This document shows, piece by piece, positions 51,501 through 63,482 of a stretch of 64,000 nucleotides of DNA (position 1 is the stretch's first letter; each line of letters opens with the position of its first letter). The DNA lies in contig JAWQEG010000470.1 of assembly GCA_033782935.1 (NCBI GenBank), forward strand, positions 2,294,001 through 2,358,000. Reading direction: 5' to 3'. The DNA is from Petrolisthes cinctipes. Its lineage: Eukaryota > Arthropoda > Malacostraca > Decapoda > Porcellanidae. The translations under genes and the position numbers were made by a program. The notes beneath the pieces are model-generated. The model ran no database searches. It worked only from the letters and a program-made list of their open reading frames with translations, and was not told where the DNA came from.

Positions 51501-54500
51501 CTCAAATTCAGGCTCAAAACACACGCAAATTCGATATCTTTGTGTCCAAGAATCGATCTGTACATGCCTACTCCGTGTTAGAGTATTTTCATAATACAGG
51601 CCCAAAACATGCTCAAAATCGATATTTTTGGTGCCCAAAGTCGATATGTGCATGCATCTTCAGTACCCGTTTATATCTCAAATTCAGGCTCAAAACACCC
51701 GAAAATTCAATATTTTAAGGTCCCAGAAGCGATCTGTACATGCCTACTCAGTGCTAGAATGTTTTCAAAATATACGACCAAAACATGCTAAAAATCGATA
51801 TTTTAGGTGCCCACAGTCGATATGTGCATGCATCTTCTGTACCCGGTTATATCTCAAATTCAGGCTCAAAACACACGAAAATTCGATATTTTTGTGTCCC
51901 AGAAGCGATCTGTACATGCCTACTCCGTGTTAGAGTATTTTCAAAATACAGGCTCAAAATATGCTCAAAATCTATATTTTAGGTGCCCAAAGTCAATATG
52001 TGCATGCATCTTCTTTACCCGGTTATATCCCAAATTCAGGCTCAAAACACCCGAAAATTCGATATTTTTGGGTCCCAGAAGCGATCTGTACATGCCTACT
52101 TAGTGCTAGAATTTTTTAAATTTATGGGCCAAAATCATGCTAAAAATCGATATTTTAGGTGCCCAAAGTCGATATATGCATGCATCTTCTGTACCCGTTT
52201 ATATCTCAAATTCATGCTCAAAACACCCGAAAATACGATATTTTTGGGTCCCAGAAGCAATCTGTACATGCCTACTCCGTGTTACAGTATTTTCAAAATA
52301 CAGGCCAAAATCATGCTGAAAATCAATATTTTAGGTGCCCAAAGTCGATATGTGCATGCATCTTCTGTACCCGTTTATATCTCAAATTTAGGTTCAGAAC
52401 ACCCGAAAATTCGATATTTTTGGGTTCCAGAAGCGATCTGTACATGCCTACTCAGTGTTAGAATATTTTCAAAATATAGGCTTAAAACATGCTAAAAATC
52501 GATATTTTAGGTGTACAAAGTCGATATGTGCATGCATCTTCTGTACCCGTTTACATCCCAAATTCAGGTTTAAAACACTTTAAAAATCGATATTTTTGGG
52601 TTCCAGAAGCAGTGTGCACATGCCTTCTCAGTGCTAGAATATTTTCAAAATGTAGGCCCAAAACATGCTCAAAATCGATATTTTGTGTGCCCAAAGTCGA
52701 TATGTGCATGCATCTTCTGTACCCGTTTATATCTCATATTCAGGCTAAAAACTCCCGAAAATTCGATGTTTTTGGGTCCCAGAAGCGATCTGTACATGCC
52801 TACTCCGTGTTAGAGTATTTTCAATATACAGGCCCAAAACATGCTGAAAATCGATATTTTAGGTGCCCAAAGTTAATATGTGTATGCATCTTCTGTACCC
52901 GTTTATTTCCCAAATTCAGGGTCAAAACACTCGAAATTTCGATATTTTTGAGTACCAGAAGCGATCTGCACATGCCTACTCCGTGTTAGTTTTTTCAAAA
53001 TACAGGCACAGAACATGCTGAAAATCGATATTTTGGGTGCCAAAAGTCGATATGTGCATGCATCTTCTGTACCCGTTTATATCTTAAATTCAGGCTCAAA
53101 ATACTCGAAATTTCGATATTTTTGGGTCCCAGAAGCGATCTGTACATGCCTACTCTGTGTTATAGTATTTTCAATATACAGGCCCAAAGCATGCTGAAAA
53201 TCGATATTTTAGGTGCCCAAAGTCGATATATGCATGCATCTTCTGTACCCGTTTATATCTCAAATTCATGCTCAAAACACCCGAAAATTCGATATTTTTG
53301 GGTCCCAGAAGCCATCTTTACATGTCTACTGAGTTCTAAAATATATTGAAGTTAAGGGGCCAAAACATGCTAAAAATCGATATTTTAGGTGTCCAAAGTT
53401 GATATGTGCATGCACATTTTGTACCCGTTTATATCTCAAATTCAGGTTCAAAACACCCGAAAATTCGATATTTTTGGGTCCCAGAAGCGATCTGTACATG
53501 CCTACTCAGTGCTAGAATTTTTTCAAAATATGGGCCCAAAATGTGCTAAAAATCGATATTTTAGGTGCAAAAGGTCGATATGTGAATGCATCTTCTGTAC
53601 CCGTTTATATCTCAAATTCAGGCTCAAAACACCCAAAAATCAATATTTTTTGGTCCCAAAAGCGATCTGTACATACCTACTCAGTGCTAGAATTTTTTCA
53701 AAATATAGGCTCAAAACATGCTTAAAATCGATATTTTAAGTGTCTAAAGTCGATATGTGCATGAATCTTCTGTACCCGTTTATATCTCGAATTCAGGCTC
53801 AAAACACCCGAAAATTCGATATTTTTGGGTCCCAGAAGCGATCTGTACATGCCTACTCTGTGTTAGAGTATTTTCAAAATACAGGCCCAAAACATGATGA
53901 AAATCGATATTTTAGGTGCCCAAAGTCAATATATGTATGCATCATCTGTACCCGTTTATATCCCAAATTCAGGCTCAAAACACCCGAAAATTCGATATTT
54001 TTGGGTTCCAGAAGCGATCTGTACATACCTAGTCAGTGCTAGAATATTTTCAAAATATAAGCCCAGAACATGCTGAAAATCGATATTTTGGGTGCCAAAA
54101 GTCGATATGTGCATGCATCTTCTGTACCCGTTTATATCTTAAATTCAGGCTCAAAACACTCGAAAATTTGATATTTTTGGATCCCAGAAGCGATCTGTAC
54201 ATGACTACTCCGTGTTAGAATATTTTCAAAATACAGGCCAAAAACATGCTCAAAATCGATATTTTAGTTGCCCAAAGTCAATATGTGTCTGCATCTTCTG
54301 TACCAGTTTATATCCCAAATTCAGGCTCAAAACACCCGAAAATTCGATATTTTTGGGTCCCAGAAGCGATCTATACATGCCTACTTAGTGCTAGAATTTT
54401 TTAAATTTATGGGCCAAAATCATGCTAAAAATCGATATTTTAGGTGCCCAAAGTCGATATATGCATGCATCTTCTGTACCCGTTTATATCTCAAATTCAT

Positions 54501-54866
54501 GCTCAAAACACCCGAAAAATCGATATTTTTGGGTCCCAGAAGCGATCTGTACATGCCTACTCTGTGTTACAGTATTTTCAAAATACAGGCCCAAAACATG
54601 CTGAAAATCAATATTTTAGGTGCCCAAAGTCGATATGTGCATGCATCTTCTGTGCCCGTTTATATCTCAAATTCAGGTTCAGAACACTCGAAAATTCTAT
54701 ATTTTTGGGTCACAGAAGCGTTCTGTACATGCCTACTCCGTGTTAGAGTATTTTCAATATACAGGCACAAAACATGCTGAAAATCGATATTTTAGGTGCC
54801 CAAAGTCAATATGTGTATGCATCTTCTGTACCCGTTTATTTCCCAAATTCAGGCTCAAAACACCCG
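45371..54866 (+). repeat. 3' higher-order repeat, unit b (9,496 bp, 54 monomers)
   Basis: It begins with the rare TTCGATATTTTCGGGTCCC (45375) and ends just before the next occurrence of that variant (54871), exactly 9,496 bp later. From there the next unit follows in the same order. Matches to unit c have offset 9,496-9,497 to about 47160, 8,969 to about 48990, and 8,617 to the end. It contains its own internal repeats, for example 49849 with 51257 (1,408 bp), 50025 with 51785 (1,760 bp) and 50377 with 52489 (2,112 bp). Confidence 0.88.
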
Positions 54867-57800
54867 AAAATTCGATATTTTCGGGTCCCAGAAGCGATCT
54901 GTACATACCTACTCAGTGCTAGAATATTTTCAAAATATAAGCCCAGAACATGCTGAAAATCGATATTTTGGGTGCCAAAAGTCGATATGTGCATGCATCT
55001 TCTGTACCCGTTTATATCTTAAATTCAGGCTCAAAACACTCGAAAATTCGATATTTTTGGATCCCAGAAGCGATCTGTACATGACTACTCCGTGTTAGAG
55101 TATTTTCAAATACAGGCCAAAAACATGCTCAAAATCGATATTTTAGTTGCCCAAAGTCAATATGTGTCTGCATCTTCTGTACCCGTTTATATCCCAAATT
55201 CAGGCTCAAAACACCCGAAAATTCGATATTTTTGGGTCCCAGAAGCGATCTGTTCATGCCTACTCCGTGTTAGAGTATTTTCATAATACAGGCCCAAAAC
55301 ATGCTCAAAATCGATATTTTAGGTGCCCAAAGTCGATATGTGCATGCATCTTCAGTACCCGTTTATATCTCAAATTCAGGCTCAAAACACCCGAAAATTC
55401 AATATTTTTGGGTCCCAGAAGCGATCTGTACATGCCTACTCAGTGCTAGAATGTTTTCAAAATATAGGCTCAAAACATGCTAAAAATCGATATTTTAGGT
55501 GTCCAAAGTCGATATGTGCATGCATCTTCTGTACCCGTTTACATCCCAAATTCAGGTTTAAAACACTTTAAAATTCGATATTTTTGGGTTTCAGAAGCAG
55601 TGTGCACATGCCTTCTCAGTGCTAGAATATTTTCAAAATGTAGGCCCAAAACATGCTCAAAATCGATATTTTGTGTGCCCAAAGTCGATATGTGCATGCA
55701 TCTTCTGTACCCGTTTATAACTCAAATTCAGGCTAAAAACACCCGAAAATTCGATATTTTTGGGTCTCAGAAGCGATCTGTACATGCCTACTCCGTGTTA
55801 GAGTATTTTCAATATACAGGCCCAAAACATGCTGAAAATCGATATTTTAGGTGCCCAAAGTTAATATGTGCATGAATCTTCTGTACCCGTTTATATCTCG
55901 AATTCAGGCTCAAAACACCCGAAAATTCGATATTTTTGGGTCCCAGAAGCGATCTGTACAGGCCTCCTCTGTGTTAGAGTATTTTCAAAATACAGGCCCA
56001 AAACATGATGAAAATCGATATTATAGGTGCCCAAAGTCAATATATGTATGCATCATCTGTACCCGTTTATATCCCAAATTCAGGCTCAAAACACCCGAAA
56101 ATTCGATATTTTTGGGTTCCAGAAGCGATCTGTACATACATACTCAGTGCTAGAATATTTTCAAAATATAAGCCAAGAACATGCTGAAAATCGATATTTT
56201 GGGTGCCAAAAGTCGATATGTGCATGCATCTTCTGCACCCGTTTATATCTTAAATTCAGGCTCAAAACACTCGAAAATTCGATATTTTTGGGTCTCAGAA
56301 GCGATCTGTACATGCCTACTCCGTGTTAGAGTATTTAGAATATACAGGCCCAAAACATGCTGAAAATCGATATTTGAGTTGCCCAAAGTCAATATGTGTA
56401 TGCATCTTCTGTACCCGTTTATTTCAAAAATTCAGGCTCAAAACACCCGAAATTTCGATATTTTTGTGTACCAGAAGCGATCTGCACATGCCTACTCCGT
56501 GTTAGTTTTTTCAAAATACAGGCACAGAACATGCTGAAAATCGATATTTTGGGTGCCAAAAGTCGATATGTGCATGCATCTTCTGTACCCGTTTATATCT
56601 TAAATTCAAGCTCAAAACACTCGAAAATTCGATATTTTTGGGTCCCAGAAGCGATCTGAACATGCCTACTCAGTGCTAGAATGTTTTCAAAATATAGGCT
56701 CAAAACAGGCTAAAAATCGATATTTTAGGTGTCCAAACTCGATATGTGCATGCATCTTCTGTACCCGTTTACATCCCAAATTCAGGTTTAAAACACTCTA
56801 AAATTCGAAATTTTTGGGTCCCAGAAGCGATCTGTACATGCCTACTCTGTGTTAGAGTATTTTCAATATACAGGCCCAAAGCATGCTGAAAATCGATATT
56901 TTAGGTGCCTAAAGTCAATATGGGTATGCATCTTCTGTACCCGTTTATATCTCAAATTCAGGCTCAAAAAACCCGAAAATTCGATATTTTTGGGTCCCAG
57001 AAGCGATCTGTACATGCCTACTCCTTGCTAGAATGTTTTCAAAATACAGACCCAAAACATGCTCAAAATCGATATTTTAGGTGTAAAAGGTCGATATGTG
57101 CATACATCTTCAGTAACCGTTTATATCTCAAATTCAGGCTCAAAACACCCAAAAATCAATATTTTTTGGTTCCAAAAGCGATCTGTACATACCTACTCAG
57201 TGCTAGAATGTTTTCAAAATATAGGCTCAAAACATGCTTAAAATCGATATTTTAGGTGTTTAAAGTCGATATGTGCATGAATCTTCTGTACCCGTTTATA
57301 TCTCGAATTCTGGCTCAAAACACCCGAAAATTCGATATTTTTGGGTCCCAGAAGCGATCTGTACATGCCTACTCTGTGTTAGAGTATTTTCAAAATACAG
57401 GCCCAAAACATGATGAAAATCGATATTTTCGGTGCCCAAAGTCAATATATGTATGCATCATCTGTACCCGTTTATATCCCAAATTCAGGCTCAAAACACC
57501 CTAAAATTCGATATTTTTGGGTTCCAGAAGTGATCTGTACATACATACTCAGTGCTAGAATATTTTCAAAATATAAGCCCAGAACATGCTGAAAATCGAT
57601 ATTTTGGGTGCCCAAAGTCGATATATGCATGCATCTTCTGTACCCGTTTATTTCTCAAATTCAGGCTCAAAACACTCGAAAATTCGATATTTTTGGATCC
57701 CAGAAGCGATCTGTACATGCCTACTCCGTGTTACAGTATTTTCAAAATACAGGCCCAAAACATGCTGAAAATCAATATTTTAGGTGCCCAAAGTCGATAT

Positions 57801-60800
57801 GTGCATGCATCTTCTGTACCCGTTTATATCTCAAATTCAGGTTCAGAACACCCGAAAATTCGATATTTTTGGGTCCCAGAAGCGTTCTGTACATGCCTAC
57901 TCCGTGTTAGAGTATTTTCAATATACAGGCACAAAACATGCTGAAAATCGATATTTTAAGTGCCCAAAGTCAATATGTGTATGCAACTTCTGTACCCGTT
58001 TATTTCCCAAATTCAGGCTCAAAACACCCTAAAATTCGATATTTTTGGGTTCCAGAAGCGATCTGTACATACCTACTGAGTGCTAAAATATATTGAAGTT
58101 ATGGGGCCAAAACATGCTAAAAATCGATATTTTAGGTGTCCAAAGTCGATATGTGCATGCATCTTTTATACCCGTTTATATCTCAAATTCAGGCTCAAAA
58201 CACCCGAAAATTCGATATTTTTGGGTCCCAGAAGCGATCTGTACATGCCTACTCAGTGCTAGAATTTTTTCAAAATATGGGCCCAAAACATGCTAAAAAT
58301 CGATATTTTAAGTGCAAAAGGTCGATATGTTCATGCATCTTCTGTACCCGTTTATATCTCAAATTCAAGCTCAAAACACCGGAAAATTCGATATTTTTGG
58401 TTCCCAGAAGCGATCTGTACATGCCTACTCCGTGTTAGAGTATTTTCAAAATACAGGCCCAAAACATGCTGGAAATCAATATTTTAGGTGCCCAAAGTCA
58501 ATATGTGTATTCATCTTCTGTTCCCGTTTATATCCCAAATTCAGGCTCAAAACACTTGAAAATTCGATATTTTTGGGTCCCAGAAGCGGTCTATATATGC
58601 TTACTCAGTGCTAGAATATTTTCAAGATATACGCCCAAAACATGCTAAAAATCGATATTTTAGGTGCCCACAGTCGATATGTGCATGCATCTTCTGTACC
58701 CGTTTATATCTCAAATTCAGGCTCAAAACACACGAAAATTCGATATTTTTGTGTCCCAGAAGCGATCTGTACATGCCTACTCCGTGTTAGAGTATTTTCA
58801 AAATACAGGCTCAAAATATGCTCAAAATCTATATTTTAGGTGCCCAAATTCAATATGTGCATGCATCTTCTTTACCTGTTTATATTCCAAATTCAGGTTC
58901 AAAACACTCGAAAATTCGATATTTTTGGGTTCCAGAAGCGATCTGTACATGCCTACTCAGTGCTAAAATATTTTCAAAATATAGGCTCAAAACATGCTAA
59001 AAATTGATATTTTAGGTGTCCAAAGTCGATATGTGCATGCATCTTCTGTACCCGTTTACATCCCAAATTCAGGTTTAAAACACTTTAAAATTCGATATTT
59101 TTGGGTTTCAGAAGCAGTGTGCAAATGCCTTCTCAGTGCTAGAATATTTTCAAAATGTAGGTCCAAAACATGCTCAAAATCGATATTTTGTGTGCCCAAA
59201 GTCGATATGTGCATGCATCTTCTGTACCCGTTTATAACTCAAATTCAGGCTAAAAACATCCGAAAATTCGATATTTTTAGGTCTCAGAAGCGATCTGTAC
59301 ATGCCTACTCCGTGTTAGAGTATTTTCAATATACAGGCCCAAAACATGCTGAAAATCGATATTTTAGGTGCCCAAAGTTAATATGTGTATGCATCTTCTG
59401 TACCCGTTTATTTCCCAAATTCAGGCTCAAAACACTCAAAATTTCGATATTTTTGTGTACCAGAAGCGATCTGTACATGCCTACTCCGTGTTAGAGTATT
59501 TTCAATATACAGGCACAAAATATGCTGAAAATCGATATTTTAGGTGCCCAAAGTTAATATGTGTATGCATCTTCTGTACCCGTTTATTTCCCAAATTCAG
59601 GCTCAAAACACCCTAAAATTCGATATTTTTGGGTCCCAGAAGCGATCTGTACATACCTACTGAGTGCTAAAATATATTGAAGTTATGGGGCCAAAACATG
59701 CTAAAAATCGATATTTTAGGTGTCCAAAGTCGATATGTGCATGCATCTTTTGTACCCGTTTATATCTCAAATTCAGGCTCAAAACACCCGAAAATTCGAT
59801 ATTTTTGGGTCCCAGAAGCGATCTGTACATGCCTACTACGTGTTAGAGTATTTTCAAAATACAGGCCCAAAACATGCTGGAAATCAATATTTTAGGTGCC
59901 CAAAGTCAATATGTGTATTCATCTTCTGTACCCGTTTATATCCCAAATTCAAGCTCAAAACACTTGAAAATTCGATATTTTTGGGTCCCAGAAGCGGTCT
60001 ATATATGCTTACTCAGTGCTAGAATATTTTCAAGATATACGCCCAAAACATGCTAGAAATCGATATTTTAGGTGCCCAAAGTCGATATGTGCTTGCATCT
60101 TCTGTACCCTTTTATATCTCAAATTCAGGCTCAAAACACACGAAAATTCGATATCTTTGTGTCCAAGAATCGATCTGTACATGCCTACTCCGTGTTAGAG
60201 TATTTTCATAATACAGGCCCAAAACATGCTCAAAATCGATATTTTTGGTGCCCAAAGTCGATATGTGCATGCATCTTCAGTACCCGTTTATATCTCAAAT
60301 TCAGGCTCAAAACACCCGAAAATTCAATATTTTAAGGTCCCAGAAGCGATCTGTACATGCCTACTCAGTGCTAGAATGTTTTCAAAATATACGACCAAAA
60401 CATGCTAAAAATCGATATTTTAGGTGCCCACAGTCGATATGTGCATGCATCTTCTGTACCCGGTTATATCTCAAATTCAGGCTCAAAACACACGAAAATT
60501 CGATATTTTTGTGTCCCAGAAGCGATCTGTACATGCCTACTCCGTGTTAGAGTATTTTCAAAATACAGGCTCAAAATATGCTCAAAATCTATATTTTAGG
60601 TGCCCAAAGTCAATATGTGCATGCATCTTCTTTACCCGGTTATATCCCAAATTCAGGCTCAAAACACCCGAAAATTCGATATTTTTGGGTCCCAGAAGCG
60701 ATCTGTACATGCCTACTTAGTGCTAGAATTTTTTAAATTTATGGGCCAAAATCATGCTAAAAATCGATATTTTAGGTGCCCAAAGTCGATATATGCATGC

Positions 60801-63482
60801 ATCTTCTGTACCCGTTTATATCTCAAATTCATGCTCAAAACACCCGAAAATACGATATTTTTGGGTCCCAGAAGCAATCTGTACATGCCTACTCCGTGTT
60901 ACAGTATTTTCAAAATACAGGCCAAAAACATGCTGAAAATCAATATTTTAGGTGCCCAAAGTCGATATGTGCATGCATCTTCTGTACCCGTTTATATCTC
61001 AAATTTAGGTTCAGAACACCCGAAAATTCGATATTTTTGGGTTCCAGAAGCGATCTGTACATGCCTACTCAGTGCTAGAATATTTTCAAAATATAGGCTT
61101 AAAACATGCTAAAAATCGATATTTTAGGTGTCCAAAGTCGATATGTGCATGCATCTTCTGTACCCGTTTACATCCCAAATTCAGGTTTAAAACACTTTAA
61201 AAATCGATATTTTTGGGTTCCAGAAGCAGTGTGCACATGCCTTCTCAGTGCTAGAATATTTTCAAAATGTAGGCCCAAAACATGCTCAAAATCGATATTT
61301 TGTGTGCCCAAAGTCGATATGTGCATGCATCTTCTGTACCCGTTTATATCTCATATTCAGGCTAAAAACACCCGAAAATTCGATGTTTTTGGGTCCCAGA
61401 AGCGATCTGTACATGCCTACTCCGTGTTAGAGTATTTTCAATATACAGGCCCAAAACATGCTGAAAATCGATATTTTAGGTGCCCAAAGTTAATATGTGT
61501 ATGCATCTTCTGTACCCGTTTATTTCCCAAATTCAGGGTCAAAACACTCGAAATTTCGATATTTTTGAGTACCAGAAGCGATCTGCACATGCCTACTCCG
61601 TGTTAGTTTTTTCAAAATACAGGCACAGAACATGCTGAAAATCGATATTTTGGGTGCCAAAAGTCGATATGTGCATGCATCTTCTGTACCCGTTTATATC
61701 TTAAATTCAGGCTCAAAATACTCGAAAATTCGATATTTTTGGGTCCCAGAAGCGATCTGTACATGCCTACTCTGTGTTAGAGTATTTTCAATATACAGGC
61801 CCAAAGCATACTGAAAATCGATATTTTAGGTGCCCAAAGTCGATATATGCATGCATCTTCTGTACCCGTTTATATCTCAAATTCATGCTCAAAACACCCG
61901 AAAATTCGATATTTTTGGGTCCCAGAAGCCATCTGTACATGCCTACTGAGTTCTAAAATATATTGAAGTTAAGGGGCCAAAACATGCTAAAAATCGATAT
62001 TTTAGGTGTCCAAAGTTGATATGTGCATGCACATTTTGTACCCGTTTATATCTCAAATTCAGGTTCAAAACACCCGAAAATTCGATATTTTTGGGTCCCA
62101 GAAGCGATCTGTACATGCCTACTCAGTGCTAGAATTTTTTCAAAATATGGGCCCAAAACATGCTAAAAATCGATATTTTAGGTGCAAAAGGTCGATATGT
62201 GAATGCATCTTCTGTACCCGTTTATATCTCAAATTCAGGCTCAAAACACCCAAAAATCAATATTTTTTGGTCCCAAAAGCGATCTGTACATACCTACTCA
62301 GTGCTAGAATGTTTTCAAAATATAGGCTCAAAACATGCTTAAAATCGATATTTTAAGTGTCTAAAGTCGATATGTGCATGAATCTTCTGTACCCGTTTAT
62401 ATCTCGAATTCAGGCTCAAAACACCCGAAAATTCGATATTTTTGGGTCCCAGAAGCGATCTGTACATGCATACTCTGTGTTAGAGTATTTTCAAAATACA
62501 GGCCCAAAACATGATGAAAATCGATATTTTAGGTGCCCAAAGTCAATATATGTATGCATCATCTGTACCCGTTTATATCCCAAATTCAGGCTCAAAACAC
62601 CCGAAAATTCGATATTTTTGGGTTCCAGAAGCGATCTGTACATACCTAGTCAGTGCTAGAATATTTTCAAAATATAAGCCCAGAACATGCTGAAAATCGA
62701 TATTTTGGGTGCCAAAAGTCGATATGTGCATGCATCTTCTGTACCCGTTTATATCTTAAATTCAGGCTCAAAACACTCGAAAATTTGATATTTTTGGATC
62801 CCAGAAGCGATCTGTACATGACTACTCCGTGTTAGAATATTTTCAAAATACAGGCCAAAAACATGCTCAAAATCGATATTTTAGTTGCCCAAAGTCAATA
62901 TGTGTCTGCATCTTCTGTACCAGTTTATATCCCAAATTCAGGCTCAAAACACCCGAAAATTCGATATTTTTGGGTCCCAGAAGCGATCTGTACATGCCTA
63001 CTTAGTGCTAGAATTTTTTAAATTTATGGGCCAAAATCATGCTAAAAATCGATATTTTAGGTGCCCAAAGTCGATATATGCATGCATCTTCTGTACCCGT
63101 TTATATCTCAAATTCATGCTCAAAACACCCGAAAATTCGATATTTTTGGGTCCCAGAAGCGATCTGTACATGCCTACTCCGTGTTACAGTATTTTCAAAA
63201 TACAGGCCCAAAACATGCTGAAAATCAATATTTTAGGTGCCCAAAGTCGATATGTGCATGCATCTTCTGTGCCCGTTTATATCTCAAATTCAGGTTCAGA
63301 ACACTTTAAAATTCTATATTTTTGGGTCACAGAAGCGTTCTGTACATGCCTACCCCGTGTTAGAGTATTTTCAATATACAGGCACAAAACATGCTGAAAA
63401 TCGATATTTTAGGTGCCCAAAGTCAATATGTGTATGCATCTTCTGTACCCGTTTATTTCCCAAATTCAGGCTCAAAACACCC
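54867..63482 (+). repeat. 3' higher-order repeat, unit c (about 8.6 kb, 49 monomers)
   Basis: This unit follows unit b directly and is nearly identical, with two whole-monomer losses. About 528 bp of unit b (47160-47687) is missing at 56640-56660, and about 352 bp (48660-49010) is missing at 57600. It ends at about 63482; beyond that the TTTTTGGGTCCC variant replaces TTTTCGGGTCCC and the sequence follows 49412-49930 instead of starting a third unit with the same phase. Confidence 0.88.
57608..57716 (+). repeat. Mosaic monomer at the 352-bp loss in unit c
   Basis: Bases 57608-57661 follow unit b 48991-49044 (GTCGATATATGCATGC, GTTTATTTCTC). Bases 57663-57706 follow unit b about 48694-48737 (GGCTCAAAACACTCG, TTTTTGGATCCCAGAAG). 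From 57717 the sequence returns to the 49100 type (GCCTACTCC, GTGTTACAG). Three switches between two parents two monomers apart occur in one 176-bp unit. Confidence 0.72.
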
